From an uncultured Vampirovibrio sp. (GTDB taxonomy: Bacteria > Cyanobacteriota > Vampirovibrionia > Gastranaerophilales > Gastranaerophilaceae): 64,000 bases of DNA. Both the position numbers and the translations under genes were made by a program. Shown one piece after another: positions 1 through 11,327 of the stretch (position 1 is its first letter; each line of letters starts with the position of its first letter). Below the pieces are notes generated by a model. That model saw only the letters and a list, made by a program, of their open reading frames with translations. It was not told where the DNA came from and did no database searches. Location: the NCBI GenBank assembly GCA_910578465.1, contig CAJTPW010000003.1, positions 39,129 to 103,128 on the forward strand, given 5' to 3'.

Positions 1-1055
1 GATAAACCGCCGCCAAAGATATCAGCCGCACTTAACTTTCTTTCCTGTGCCTGCGGAGCACTGTTGTCTTTAAGCTGGAAGCCTGTTGCGATAACCGTAA
101 TCTGGATTTCTCCCTGAATTCTGTCATCAATAACGGAACCAAAGATAACTTCGGCATTATCTGCAACAGCATCGTGAATAACACTTGCGGCTTCGTTTAC
201 TTCGTGAAGCGTCATATCGGGACCGCCTGAAACGTTCATAATGATACCTGTTGCACCGTTAATTGAGGTTTCAAGAAGTTTAGAGTTAATTGCAAGTTTG
301 GCTGCTTCCATAGCCCTGCCTTCGCCTGAAGCTTTACCGATACCCATTAATGCAGAACCTGAAGCCTGCATTACGGCACGAACGTCGGCAAAGTCTACGT
401 TGATTAAACCGGGGATAACGATGATATCTGAAATGCCCTGAACACCTCTTAAAAGAACTTCGTCAACAACAAGGAACGCATCTCTCATTGTTGTGCGTCT
501 TTCAACTACTTCAATCAGTTTATCGTTAGGGATAACTATGAGGGCATCAACATTTTCTTTTAATTTTTCCAAACCTGCAACGGCCTGATTCATACGTTTT
601 TTGCCTTCAAAGCCAAAGGGTTTTGTTACAACGCCGATTGTCAGGGCGCCTAATTCTTTAGCAATTTTTGCAACAACGGGAGCAGCACCTGTTCCTGTTC
701 CGCCGCCCATACCTGCAGTTACAAACACCATATCGGAGCCGTCAAGTGCAACCAATAAATCTTCTCTGGATTCTTCAGCCGCTTTTTCGCCAACCGATGG
801 GTCACCGCCTGCGCCAAGACCGCTTGTGAGTTTTGCACCCAATTGAATTTTTTTGGGAGCTGATGACATTTCAAGAACCTGTGCATCAGTGTTCATTGCC
901 CAAAACTCAACGCCGCCAAGACCGGCTTTTATCATTCGATTAACAGCATTTCCGCCGCCGCCGCCAACACCTATAACCTTAATATTGGCTTGAGAAGAAA
1001 ATCTGCTGTAATCGGTTGTCTTTCTATCATAGTTATCTAGTCTGAACTTTTCCAC
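1..1055 (-). CDS. ftsZ: Cell division GTPase FtsZ (C-terminus beyond window edge)
   Basis: FtsZ is the tubulin-like GTPase that assembles the cytokinetic ring at mid-cell. The visible 351 residues carry the nucleotide-binding glycine-rich start ([15 protein letters not shown], about residues 27-41), NTDAQVL (55-61) and the tubulin signature GGGTGTG (117-123), followed by the full GTPase and C-terminal core. The variable linker and the conserved C-terminal peptide lie off the left edge. The start is a GTG at 1055-1053: the only upstream ATG in frame is closed by a stop, and a GAGG sits about ten bases before the GTG. It is divergent from glnA across a 270-base regulatory gap. Identification is certain. 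Confidence 0.97.
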   Translation of the reverse strand, partial: MEKFRLDNYDRKTTDYSRFSSQANIKVIGVGGGGGNAVNRMIKAGLGGVEFWAMNTDAQVLEMSSAPKKIQLGAKLTSGLGAGGDPSVGEKAAEESREDLLVALDGSDMVFVTAGMGGGTGTGAAPVVAKIAKELGALTIGVVTKPFGFEGKKRMNQAVAGLEKLKENVDALIVIPNDKLIEVVERRTTMRDAFLVVDEVLLRGVQGISDIIVIPGLINVDFADVRAVMQASGSALMGIGKASGEGRAMEAAKLAINSKLLETSINGATGIIMNVSGGPDMTLHEVNEAASVIHDAVADNAEVIFGSVIDDRIQGEIQITVIATGFQLKDNSAPQAQERKLSAADIFGGGL

Positions 1056-1247
1056 TTTATGTGACCCTCATATTGTTTTAAACGTTTTTTGGTTATTATT
1101 GTAGTAATTCTATTTATTACTATATGTAAAAAGCATGGATAAGTAAAGCTTTTAATATAATTATCCCCAAATTTTAACAAAATTCAATTAATATTTACAT
1201 AACTTTATGTTTTCAAAGCCTGGTGCCAAACTTTATTTACTACATTT

Positions 1248-1261
1248 GTAACAAATGTTAC
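1248..1261 (+). promoter_or_regulatory. NtcA-type palindrome upstream of glnA
   Basis: The sequence TTGTAACAAATGTTACAA contains GTA-N8-TAC, the binding consensus of NtcA, the cyanobacterial nitrogen-control activator of the CRP family. The 7-base arms TTGTAAC/GTTACAA are perfect. It lies just before the -35 box of glnA, a classic NtcA target in cyanobacteria. The distance to the -10 box (29 bases) is longer than the roughly 22 bases of class II NtcA promoters, so the mode of action is uncertain, and another CRP/FNR-family protein could bind. Confidence 0.55.
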
Positions 1262-1267
1262 AATATT

Positions 1268-1296
1268 TTGACTTAATCTGCCATGTCGGGTAATAA
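1268..1296 (+). promoter_or_regulatory. Probable glnA promoter
   Basis: A -35 box TTGACT (1268-1273) and a -10 box TAATAA (1291-1296) are separated by 17 bases. This gives a short leader that includes the strong ribosome site AGGAGGA at 1314-1320 ahead of the glnA ATG. Confidence 0.6.
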
Positions 1297-1326
1297 TAGG
1301 GAGGTAAAATACCAGGAGGAATTAAA

Positions 1327-2679
1327 ATGGATTACATCCCTGAACAAGGAAAAGCATTAACAAAAGAGGAAATCAAAAGCATTATCGAAAAAAATAATGT
1401 TCGATTTATCCGTCTTCAGTTTGTTGATATCAATGGTAAGGTTAAAAATATGGCCGTTCCTGCCACTCAGATTGATAAGGTTTTAAATAACGAATGTATG
1501 CTTGACGGCTCTTCAATCAAGGGCTTTAGAAGCATAGAAACTTCTGATATGTACTTTTTCCCTGATCTTTCAACATTTTCACTTCTTCCCTGGCGGAAAA
1601 ACGAAGAAGAAGGTACAAATGTTGCAAGAATTATCTGCGATATTCATAACGCGGACGGTTCTCCTTTTGAAGGGTGCCCCAGATGTAACTTAAAAAGAGT
1701 TTTGAAAGAAGCTGCAGATATGGGCTATGTTTTAAATGTGGGTCCTGAAGCCGAATTTTTCTTATTCAACACGGATGAAAACGGCAGACCCGTTTTGGAA
1801 ACGCACGATAAAGCAGGATATTATGACGTTGGGCCTGATGATAGGGGTGAAAATGTTCGTGCTCAAATGGTTGAAACCTTAACCAAAATGGGTTTTGATA
1901 TTGAAGCGAGCCACCACGAAGTTGCAGACGGACAACACGAAATTGATTTTAAATATGCCGATGCTCTTACAACCGCAGATAATGTTGTTTCTTTTAAATA
2001 TGCAGTTAAAGCGGTTGCCGCAAAGAATAATTTATACGCAACCTTTATGCCAAAGCCGATATTCGGGATAAACGGTTCCGGGATGCACTGTAATGTTTCG
2101 CTTTTTAAAGACGGTAAAAATGCTTTCTATGATGAAAATGCACCTTACCAGCTTTCAAACGAGGCTATGTATTCTATAGGTTCTCTGCTTGAAAATGTTA
2201 TGGGCTTCACTGCTGTTTCAAATCCTTCCGTAAACAGTTATAAAAGGCTTGTTCCCGGGTACGAAGCACCTGTTTACCTTGCATGGTCTCTTGCAAACAG
2301 AAGTGCTTTAATCAGGGTTCCTGCAAAGCGCGGAAACGGTACAAGAATTGAGCTCAGATCACCTGATCCTTCCTGCAATCCTTATCTTGTGTTTGCTGTA
2401 ATGCTCACTGCTATGCTTGATGGGATTAAAAACAAAATTAATCCGCCGAAACAAACCGAAGAAAATATTTACGATATGAATGCAAAAGAAAGAGCAGAAA
2501 AAGGTATAGCATCACTTCCCGGGGCATTGAACGAAGCCATTTATCTAATGAAGAAGAATGACCTTGTAAAGCGCGCGCTTGGCGAGCATATTTATAACGA
2601 ATTTGTTTCATCAAAGGAAAAAGAATGGGATGATTACAGAACCAAAGTTTCAAGATGGGAAGTTGAAAACTATCTGTAG
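1327..2679 (+). CDS. glnA: Glutamine synthetase, type I (alpha-like)
   Basis: Catalyses ATP-dependent condensation of glutamate and ammonium to glutamine, the main ammonium assimilation step. The 450 residues carry DGSSIKGF near residue 60, the metal/ATP-site segments (GPEAEFFLF, NGSGMHCNVSLF) and the glutamate-binding stretch KRLVPGYEAPVYLAWS...RSALIRVPAKRGNGTRIELRS is seen in order. Length and the C-terminus match the short GSI-alpha form. The tyrosine adenylylation loop of GSI-beta (NLYDLPPEE) is not kept (NIYDMNAKE here), so control is likely transcriptional or allosteric. An AGGAGGA ribosome site, a promoter and an NtcA-type palindrome lie upstream; a strong bidirectional terminator follows. 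Confidence 0.97.
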   Translation: MDYIPEQGKALTKEEIKSIIEKNNVRFIRLQFVDINGKVKNMAVPATQIDKVLNNECMLDGSSIKGFRSIETSDMYFFPDLSTFSLLPWRKNEEEGTNVARIICDIHNADGSPFEGCPRCNLKRVLKEAADMGYVLNVGPEAEFFLFNTDENGRPVLETHDKAGYYDVGPDDRGENVRAQMVETLTKMGFDIEASHHEVADGQHEIDFKYADALTTADNVVSFKYAVKAVAAKNNLYATFMPKPIFGINGSGMHCNVSLFKDGKNAFYDENAPYQLSNEAMYSIGSLLENVMGFTAVSNPSVNSYKRLVPGYEAPVYLAWSLANRSALIRVPAKRGNGTRIELRSPDPSCNPYLVFAVMLTAMLDGIKNKINPPKQTEENIYDMNAKERAEKGIASLPGALNEAIYLMKKNDLVKRALGEHIYNEFVSSKEKEWDDYRTKVSRWEVENYL

Positions 2680-2773
2680 TCGGTTTTAATGCGCAGTTTC
2701 AGAGCAACCGTTCATCGGGTTTGTTCGGTGCTGAAAAGTTAAAATCAAAAAAAGTTCATAAAGTGTTCTTTAA

Positions 2774-2804
2774 AAAATACCTCCTGAAATTCAGGAGGTA
2801 TTTT
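2774..2804. terminator. Bidirectional intrinsic terminator, glnA / gyrB
   Basis: ATACCTCCTGAA and TTCAGGAGGTAT form a perfect hairpin flanked by A and T runs on both sides, serving both the rightward glnA and the leftward gyrB transcripts that converge here. Confidence 0.9.
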
Positions 2805-2825
2805 GTTGGTTAAATTTTGCACTTA

Positions 2826-5334
<2,509 letters not shown>

Positions 5335-5400
5335 GTGCAAATTTAATGAAGTTCGTAAAGTTTTGTTTTCGCTTTTGGGTTTTGTTTTTTGTGTAATTTT

Positions 5401-5625
5401 GTTTTCAAATCCAAGGACACAGCGCACACCTGAAGCGCCCAGAGCTGTGTCGCTTACAGAATAAAATGAGCCGCTGTTAAGACAGTAAAAAGTACCTGAT
5501 ATTCCTGACCAAGAACAGTATGCCCAACAATTCCCGCTATCATACCCGCTGCTGCTTGCACCCGGGCAGCCGCCGCTTAGTTTATCGCACCGTAAGGCAC
5601 CGTAATCCTCATATCTGTCACAGAA
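5401..5625 (-). repeat. Cassette C0: degenerate DUF1566/FISUMP-like domain end
   Basis: In one minus-strand frame this reads CDRYEDYGALRCDK... through GGCPGASSSG to SGVRCVLGFEN, about 75 codons with no start codon of its own. The ending xVRCV after a tryptophan-serine-glycine segment matches the C-terminal half of DUF1566/FISUMP (Lcl-like) domains found in surface adhesins. It lies in a different frame from cassette C2 next to it, so the array is not one gene. The 3' edge has the CCTTGGATTTGAA variant, one base longer than in C2, C3 and C5. Confidence 0.6.
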
Positions 5626-5662
5626 CTGCTCTGCAGGATTTCTTTTTGCTTCAAGAAATCCA

Positions 5663-5877
5663 AATCCGGGACACAGCGCACACTAAAGGCGTTGGTATGG
5701 TCATTCCAGTTATTGTTGAACGTGCCACTATTCAAATAACGGTTATAGTAATTAGTGCCGCTATAGACCGTGCCTGACCATACATAGTTCGGGTTGCAGT
5801 TGTTATTGTAAGAGCCCGTGCAGCCGCTGCGATTCTGGCACTGCAAGGCACCGTAGCCTGAATAGTAGTCACAGAGC
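5663..5877 (-). repeat. Cassette C2
   Basis: Minus-strand reading from CTCTGTGAC to TGTGTCCCGGATTTG: CDYYSGYGALQC, NYVWSGTVYSGTNYY, LNSGTF, AFSVRCVPDLD. Framing sequences at both ends are nearly identical to those of C3 and C5, while the interior varies in Asn, Tyr, Ser, Gly and Asp codons and in length. Confidence 0.65.
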
Positions 5878-5890
5878 TGCAGTCTGTAGT

Positions 5891-6097
5891 TCAAATCCAG
5901 GACACAGCGCACACCAGTAGAATATGTTCGAGGGTCTGAAACCCCATTGAATGTAATACCAAAGGTGCCTGATTTCAAACGGTATCCCCATTTGTCGCCC
6001 GAGGCTGCAGAAGCCCATACGCCGTCCGGGAAGCAGTAGCCACCATTAGCAGCGCCCGGGCAGCCGCCGTAATATTGGTTGCACTGCAAGGTGGTCC
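5891..6097 (-). repeat. Cassette C1 (5' end truncated)
   Basis: Reads LQCNQYYGGCPGAANGG to TGVRCVLDLN on the minus strand. The usual 5' edge (CTCTGTGAC...GGTTACGG) is missing; the cassette instead runs into the structured repeat through the short sequence GGTTTTC, consistent with a deletion. It is the most divergent copy in its central part. Confidence 0.55.
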
Positions 6098-6102
6098 GTA
6101 GG

Positions 6103-6322
6103 TTTTCAATGTGCGGCTGTGTCAAAAAACGGCAGGTGGTTTAATTCGGTAACATAAACTTTACCAAACGGCGGCTGATAAATTTTAGCGATAAACCGTA
6201 GAATGTACGGCCCTGCCTGACGATTTGAATTCCTCCGTCTGCTGAAATCCTTAGATTGCAACACTCTTGAAGGTAATTTCTAAAATCAATAATACCCGAT
6301 AATTCTTTATGACGGCAAATAT
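6103..6322 (-). repeat. Structured repeat, copy I
   Basis: Shares TTTTCAATGTGCGGCTGTGTC-like and TGACGATTTGAATTCC blocks with copies at 8054 and 54810. Between them a closing stem GGCAGG (6131-6136)/CCTGCC (6212-6217) encloses three hairpins: GGTAA/TTACC (6148, 6161), GCTGA/TTAGC (6174, 6185) and CCGTA/TACGG (6196, 6206). The stems differ in sequence from the other copies but still pair. A 66-codon ORF across it is not conserved in the other copies. Strand is given as that of the adjoining cassettes; the functional strand is unknown. Confidence 0.6.
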
Positions 6323-6342
6323 ATGAAGAAATACAGGGCAAG

Positions 6343-7590
6343 TTAACCGAGTTTTCCTTCTAAATCTTTGTTTGTCATAGCACACACGGCAGAATCGGAC
6401 CATACGTTTTCAACGGTTTCAACCATATCTATAACAGCATAAACTGGTAATATTACTCCTAAAAGCCCTAAGTTTGCGCCAACGGATGACATTAAAGAAA
6501 GTGTTAAAAAGTAACATCCCATAGGCACGCCTGCATTTCCTATAGCGGCAAACACTGCGATAAAAAGCCATAAAATCATTGTTCCCAAAGTAAGCTCAAT
6601 TCCTGAATTTTGCATAACAAAAAGAGAAGTAACCAAAATAAACGCAGCACAGCCGTTCATATTAATCGTTGTACAAATAGGAAGCACAAATCTTGAAACA
6701 GAAGGGTTAATTTTAAGGTTATTTTCAGCAGTTGCAAGCGTTACAGGTAAAGTCCCCGCGGAGCTTTTTGTAAAGAATGCAACAACAAGTGCGGGAGACA
6801 TTTTTTTAAACACATCAATCGGGTTTAATTTTCTTGCCAAAAGAAACAAAGGGATTATTATGAACATTTGAATAATATTCCCGCCAAGGACTATGCCTGT
6901 GTATTTTCCAAGAGCACTTATGGCACTTCCTGATGTGATTTGTGCAAAAAGCTGGGCCGAAAATGCCGTAATGCCAAGAGGAAGGGCCCAAATAAGCGCG
7001 CGGATGAGTACAAAAAGAAGCTCCTGCAGACCGTAAAAGGTTTTTATGAGTGCAGTTTTATTTTCCGTCTCGGGCGCAAAAGACAGGCCTATTCCTGCTG
7101 CTGCAGCTATTAATATTACGGATAAAATGTTTCCTGAAATTAAAGGCTGTAAAATGTTATTTGGTATGATTGAAAGGAGGTGTTGGTAATATGTAAGGTT
7201 TTGCGTATGGTTTTGAACGGGAATTCTTGGGGTTTGCCCTGCAACATTTAGGGAAATACTGTCAGGGGTAAATAAAATATATAGCAAAAGTCCGATTAAA
7301 GCTGCACAAAAGGTTGTTAATATTGTATAAAAAGCCGTGTGTGCAAAAATTCGCCCTGTACTTTTCTTTGCACCGAGTTTTGATAATGTTGTGATAACGG
7401 CAAGGGCAATTGTAGGAATTGCGACAAATTGAAAAAGCCTTGTGAAAACTGTTGCAAGGAAATTGAAAAGGTTGTTCAGTTTTGAAATCCCGAGACACCC
7501 TGCAAAAGCGCCGATAACAAGGGCTAATATCCATATTAAAAGTTGATTTTTATTGTTTCTAACTTGTACGTTTTTATTTTCATTTGTCAT
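6343..7590 (-). CDS. Dicarboxylate/amino acid:cation symporter (DAACS family)
   Basis: Inner-membrane secondary transporter of the GltP/SstT type, which moves glutamate, aspartate, serine or C4-dicarboxylates with sodium or protons. About eight hydrophobic segments are visible, with the re-entrant-loop motif SSAGTLPVT and the family signature TINMNGCAAFI, which follows it and contributes to substrate and cation binding. I place the start at the ATG at 7590, giving 415 residues with 15 polar residues before the first membrane segment; an in-frame upstream start at 7638 exists. It sits between two cassette clusters, both on its own strand. Substrate is not predictable from sequence. Confidence 0.88.
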   Translation of the reverse strand: MTNENKNVQVRNNKNQLLIWILALVIGAFAGCLGISKLNNLFNFLATVFTRLFQFVAIPTIALAVITTLSKLGAKKSTGRIFAHTAFYTILTTFCAALIGLLLYILFTPDSISLNVAGQTPRIPVQNHTQNLTYYQHLLSIIPNNILQPLISGNILSVILIAAAAGIGLSFAPETENKTALIKTFYGLQELLFVLIRALIWALPLGITAFSAQLFAQITSGSAISALGKYTGIVLGGNIIQMFIIIPLFLLARKLNPIDVFKKMSPALVVAFFTKSSAGTLPVTLATAENNLKINPSVSRFVLPICTTINMNGCAAFILVTSLFVMQNSGIELTLGTMILWLFIAVFAAIGNAGVPMGCYFLTLSLMSSVGANLGLLGVILPVYAVIDMVETVENVWSDSAVCAMTNKDLEGKLG

Positions 7591-7653
7591 AATGCCAATG
7601 ATACCATTTTTTATATGCCATGATTTTATCATAAGCAAAAAAAGCGTTGCAGT

Positions 7654-7956
7654 TTAAAACAGGATATTTGAGTGTGTTTTTTGGTTCAAATCCGGGACAC
7701 AGCGCACACTAAAGGCTTGGGTAGAGGGGTTAGTATTCTCATTGAGAGTACCATTATTCAAGTTCCTGTAATAATAGTTACCACTGCTGCCTGGAGTGCT
7801 TGCCCATACGCAGTTAGGGTAGCAGTTGCCATTGTTGGCGCCCGGGCAGCCGCTGCTGTAGTGCGGATAACACTGTAAGGCGCCGTAACCTGAACTGTTG
7901 TCACAGAGCTGCTTGTACTTTTCTTTTCGCTTCAAAGATTTCAGGTTTTCGGACAC
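7654..7956 (-). pseudogene. ORF over cassette C3 (probably not functional)
   Basis: A 100-codon frame opened by a GTG (MSENLKSLKRK) leads into QLCDNSSGYGALQC and ends after AFSVRCVPDLNQ. The corresponding leader in the third cluster is read in a different frame, and neither has a signal peptide although the domain is of a secreted type. It is best viewed as a cassette with an accidental upstream frame. Confidence 0.4.
7686..7908 (-). repeat. Cassette C3
   Basis: Single cassette of cluster 2, from CTCTGTGAC (7908) to the CCCGGATTTGAA edge (7686). Encodes CDNSSGYGALQC, SSGCPGANNGNC, NYYYRNLNNGTL and FSVRCVPDLN, with cysteines in the same positions as C2 and C5. Confidence 0.65.
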
Positions 7957-8053
7957 GGGGCGAAGCCGCAGATTGTTAGCATTTTTGTTTAATTAAAGTG
8001 CCGCAATCTCTTTAACGGTCCTCATCCCTGAAATCTCTTCCGTTCCAAGAAAA

Positions 8054-8270
8054 TTTTCAATGTGCGGCTGTGTCTTTAATATAACGGGTAATTTAGTAAG
8101 GCAACATAAACTTTGCCGAACGATAGCTGCAAATTTGCAGCGCTAAACCGTGAAAACACGGCCCCGTTTGACGATTTGAATTCCCGCTTCTGTTAAAATC
8201 CGTAAACCTTAACACTCTAAGGAAATTTCTGCCTTAATAATACCCGATACCAAGCTGTGCGGCAAATTGT
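8054..8270 (-). repeat. Structured repeat, copy II
   Basis: Second copy of the three-hairpin repeat. Closing stem AACGGG (8083-8088)/CCCGTT (8163-8168); hairpins GGCAA/TTGCC (8100, 8113), the perfect palindrome GCTGCAAATTTGCAGC (8126-8141) and CCGTG/CACGG (8148, 8157). Relative to copy I several pairs change on both sides (T-A to C-G in the first hairpin, A-T to G-C in the third). A further hairpin CCTTA/TAAGG lies outside at about 8207-8222. Confidence 0.6.
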
Positions 8271-8333
8271 GAAGTGCGGTTTAAAAACTTAACAAAGTTG
8301 TAAAAAAATGGTGTTTAGAGTATAAAGGGTGCT

Positions 8334-9686
8334 ATGAAAATTATAATTTACGGTGCAAATGAAATCGGTTCAATTATTGCAACAGAATTTTTCGAAGATC
8401 ACGATATAATTGTGATTGATTCGGATTCTGCCCGTTTAGAAAAGTTTAATAACCTTGATTTATCTACAATCGTGGGTGAAGCTTCAAACATAAATGTTTT
8501 AAAAGAGGCGGATATTAAAAATGCAGATGTGTTTATTGCCTGCACCTGTCTTGATGAAGCAAATATTGTTGCCTGTCTTATGGCAAAACAATTGTCAAAT
8601 GCTCAGACTGCCTGCTTTGTTTCAAAGAAAGAATGCAGAAATTCATTGAGCATAATAAAAGAATCCATGCAAAAAGAAGGCGCTCTTTATATTGATTATG
8701 TTATTTGGCCTGAAAAACTTCTTGTACAGGAAATATTTAAAATTGTAACAGTGCCCGATGCGATAAATGTGGAAGATTTTTCTCAGGGAAAGGCAAAACT
8801 TCTTGAATACAGAATTAAAGAAAATTCATTTATTTTAAATAAGCAATTAAAAGACATTCCATTTGATGATGAAACTCTTGTTGTCGGGATAAAAAGGGAC
8901 GAAGAACTGTTTATACCGAACGGTTATGATGAATTTAAGCTGAATGATAAGGCAATATTTATGGGAACACCCGAGGGGCTTGATATTGCGGCGTCCAAAT
9001 TTTTTGTGGAAGAGAAAAATCCTCTTAAAAGTGTTACCATTATTGGCGGAGGGACTGTCGGTCTTGAGCTTGCAAAATCTTTTGAAAAAACTCCGATAAA
9101 AACAAAGCTTATTGAAAAAGATTACAAGCGGTGTGAATTTTTGTCCGAAAATTTGAAAAAGACGCTGATTTTAAACGGCGATGGAACAAACCTTGAGCTT
9201 TTAACGCAGGAAAACATTGGGGAGAGCAATGTTACAATTGCCGTAACAGACAGCGATGAGAAAAATTTACTCTGTTCTCTTCTTGTAAAACAGCTCGGTG
9301 TAAAAAGGGTTATAACCCGCGTGGGGCAAATGGCAACCGCTTCTTTGTTTGAAAAAGTCGGGGTGGATGTTGCGGTTTCACCAAAAAAAGCTGCGTTAAA
9401 CGAAATTAAAAACAGAATTGTAGATTACAAAGAAGGTTTACTTGCAACGGTTGAGATGGGCCTTGCTGAAATTCTTGAAATTAATATACCCGAGAATTTT
9501 GCAGATACCGCTTTAATGAATTTAACATTGCCAAAGCGCGGGGTTATTGCGATAATTCAAAGAGGCTCAAAGGTTATAATTCCAAAAGGCCAGACACTAA
9601 TTCGCGGCGGCGATTCGCTTATTATCTTTACAAAAACGGACGATGCGGAAACTGTCAGAGCTTATTTTAACAAATTGGTGTCATAG
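8334..9686 (+). CDS. trkA: Trk potassium uptake regulatory subunit TrkA
   Basis: Cytoplasmic NAD(H)/nucleotide-binding gating protein of the Trk potassium transporter. The 450 residues form the usual duplicated layout: RCK Rossmann domain 1 starting MKIIIYGANEIGSIIA, a TrkA-C domain around residues 140-225, Rossmann domain 2 from SVTIIGGGTVGLELA, and a second TrkA-C domain at the end (GDSLIIFTKTDD). The gene is followed after 35 bases by trkH, forming the complete K+ system. Length and domain order are normal. Confidence 0.95.
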   Translation: MKIIIYGANEIGSIIATEFFEDHDIIVIDSDSARLEKFNNLDLSTIVGEASNINVLKEADIKNADVFIACTCLDEANIVACLMAKQLSNAQTACFVSKKECRNSLSIIKESMQKEGALYIDYVIWPEKLLVQEIFKIVTVPDAINVEDFSQGKAKLLEYRIKENSFILNKQLKDIPFDDETLVVGIKRDEELFIPNGYDEFKLNDKAIFMGTPEGLDIAASKFFVEEKNPLKSVTIIGGGTVGLELAKSFEKTPIKTKLIEKDYKRCEFLSENLKKTLILNGDGTNLELLTQENIGESNVTIAVTDSDEKNLLCSLLVKQLGVKRVITRVGQMATASLFEKVGVDVAVSPKKAALNEIKNRIVDYKEGLLATVEMGLAEILEINIPENFADTALMNLTLPKRGVIAIIQRGSKVIIPKGQTLIRGGDSLIIFTKTDDAETVRAYFNKLVS

Positions 9687-9721
9687 TTTTGTAATAAAAT
9701 TTTATAGTATAATTTTTGAAA

Positions 9722-11182
9722 ATGAGAATTTATGTTGTAATAAATACGGTTGGAATAATCCTGAGGTATGTGGCGCTAATAATGCTTCTGCCTGTTATTT
9801 TTGCACTTTTTTATAAAGAATATTCTTCAATTCTGCCGTTTTTAACGGGTTTTTTGGTTTCGCTCGGTCTTGGAGGGCTTTTTTCTTTAAATAAAGCATC
9901 CGAAAAAGATATTGACACTATCAATAAAGCGGAAGCTCTTGCTACGGCGTTTTTTTCATGGGTATTGTTTGCCCTTGTATGTTCAATTCCGTATCTTTTT
10001 TATAACCTTGGTGTTGTAAATTCTTTGTTTGAAGCAGTTTCCGGGGTTTCAACAACGGGTGCTACAATCATAAATGATTTTTCACTTTATCCGAAAACAT
10101 TTTTCTTTTACCGTTCTATGACCCAATGGTTTGGCGGTATGGGAATTATCGTACTGTTTATTGCGATTTTGCCGAAATTTTCCGTTGCAGGACGTCAGAT
10201 GTTTTTTGCGGAATCTCCAAATCCTGTTGAAGAAAAAGTAACCCCAAGAATCCGCCATACGGCAAGCTGGCTCTGGGCAATTTATGTCGGCCTTACCGTT
10301 TTGCAGATTATTATTTTAAAATTTGCAGGTCTTGATTTTTTCCACAGTATTTGCACCTCCTTTTCAACAGTAGGTGCGGGAGGGTTTTCTCCGAATGCTG
10401 ACAGTACTATAGGTTATGGGAGCAACTTTATAACCGTCATTATTATGATATTTGCATTTCTTGCCGGAACAAACTTTATTATCCTCTATAAATTTTTTAT
10501 TCAGGGAAAATTCAAAGCGCCCTTTAAAAGTGAGGAGTTTTTAACATATCTTTCCGTGGTGCTTATTTTGGGCGGGCTTATTTCGCTTTCTCTTTGTTTA
10601 AATTCAGGGTATACTCCAAAGGATGGAATTATAGCTGGGCTTTTTCAAACAATCAGTGTTATGACATCAACAGGTTTTGCCTCCGTTGATTTTGCAGCCT
10701 GGGATTTTTCAAGCAAACTACTTCTTTTTATGGCAATGTTTGTAAGCGCTTCGGCGATTTCTGCCTGCGGCGGTTTAAAAATTACAAGGTGGATATTTGT
10801 TTTTAAGTATATCAAAAGGGAATTGAATAAAATTATGCACCCGAACGGGGTTTACCCTATCCGTCTTGAGGGCGGGGTTGTAAACTCTGAAACCGCACAG
10901 CAGATTATGGCATTTGTTGTTTTTTATTTTGCACTTTTCGGTATAACTGCTTTTATTACAGGATTTATTGAGCAAAACTCCACAATTGCAGTTGTAGGCT
11001 CTATTTCAATGCTTGGAAACATAGGCCCGGGGTTTGGGGCATTAGGGCCGATGGAGAGCTTTGACAGCCTTCATACTGCTACAAAGTTTGTATTTATGTT
11101 CAATATGCTGATTGGCAGGCTTGAATTAATACCTTTCTTAGCCATTCTTCATAAGGATTTATGGGCAATAAAGAAAGGGTAA
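9722..11182 (+). CDS. trkH: Trk potassium transporter membrane subunit TrkH
   Basis: Potassium-translocating membrane subunit partnering TrkA. The protein is highly hydrophobic with about ten membrane segments and the four selectivity-filter repeats of the TrkH/KtrB family: GVSTTGATI, SFSTVGAGGFS, VMTSTGFASVDF and MLGNIGPGFGALG. I use the ATG at 9722; a TTG six bases upstream is possible. A TATAAT box at 9708-9713 lies so close that a transcript from it would have almost no leader; co-transcription with trkA is more likely. Confidence 0.95.
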   Translation: MRIYVVINTVGIILRYVALIMLLPVIFALFYKEYSSILPFLTGFLVSLGLGGLFSLNKASEKDIDTINKAEALATAFFSWVLFALVCSIPYLFYNLGVVNSLFEAVSGVSTTGATIINDFSLYPKTFFFYRSMTQWFGGMGIIVLFIAILPKFSVAGRQMFFAESPNPVEEKVTPRIRHTASWLWAIYVGLTVLQIIILKFAGLDFFHSICTSFSTVGAGGFSPNADSTIGYGSNFITVIIMIFAFLAGTNFIILYKFFIQGKFKAPFKSEEFLTYLSVVLILGGLISLSLCLNSGYTPKDGIIAGLFQTISVMTSTGFASVDFAAWDFSSKLLLFMAMFVSASAISACGGLKITRWIFVFKYIKRELNKIMHPNGVYPIRLEGGVVNSETAQQIMAFVVFYFALFGITAFITGFIEQNSTIAVVGSISMLGNIGPGFGALGPMESFDSLHTATKFVFMFNMLIGRLELIPFLAILHKDLWAIKKG

Positions 11183-11201
11183 CCGAATTTGCCAAACATC
11201 C

Positions 11202-11229
11202 TTGAAATCTGCAATTAATAAGTTATAAT
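11202..11229 (+). promoter_or_regulatory. Promoter of candidate antitoxin RNA 1
   Basis: TTGAAA (11202-11207), 16-base spacer, perfect TATAAT (11224-11229). Transcription would begin near 11236, at the base of a nested hairpin. Confidence 0.6.
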
Positions 11230-11235
11230 AAAGAA

Positions 11236-11327
11236 GTAGGGAGAGGTCAAAAGACCTCTGTCCAATCCCTACAGGTTATTAGCAATAACTACTAAAAGCT
11301 GTCCGAGTGTCCAAAGGGCAGCTTTTA
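11236..11327 (+). ncRNA. Candidate antisense (antitoxin) RNA 1
   Basis: A predicted RNA of about 90 nt. Its 5' half folds as GTAGGGA (11236-11242)/TCCCTAC (11266-11272) around AGAGGTC/GACCTCT (11242, 11253). Its 3' end is an intrinsic terminator AAAAGCTG (11294-11301)/CAGCTTTT (11319-11326). It is convergent with, and overlaps by nearly 60 bases, the 29-codon ORF on the other strand. This is the arrangement of TxpA/RatA-like type I systems. It could alternatively be part of the trkH 3' region. Confidence 0.5.

Larger units (their letters stand above)
5577..6125 (-). pseudogene. ORF spanning cassettes C1 and C2 (probably not a functional gene)
   Basis: A 182-codon open frame joins two copies of the same cassette: the first ends in TGVRCVLDLNY, the second runs from LCDYYSGYGALQC to AFSVRCVPDLDF. 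The last 20 codons run out of frame through the 5' part of cassette C0. There is no signal peptide, no good ribosome site, and the N-terminal 15 codons come from the neighbouring structured repeat. I read it as fused remnants of a secreted cysteine-containing domain rather than as an intact gene, but a short expressed product cannot be excluded. Confidence 0.45.

Noticed and set aside
6141..6341. 66-codon ORF as a gene
   Set aside because: It runs across structured repeat copy I; the other two copies have stops and indels in this frame while keeping base pairing, so coding is unlikely.
7165..7195. AAAGGAGGT followed by ATG on the plus strand
   Set aside because: It lies inside the symporter gene on the opposite strand and the ATG is followed directly by a stop.
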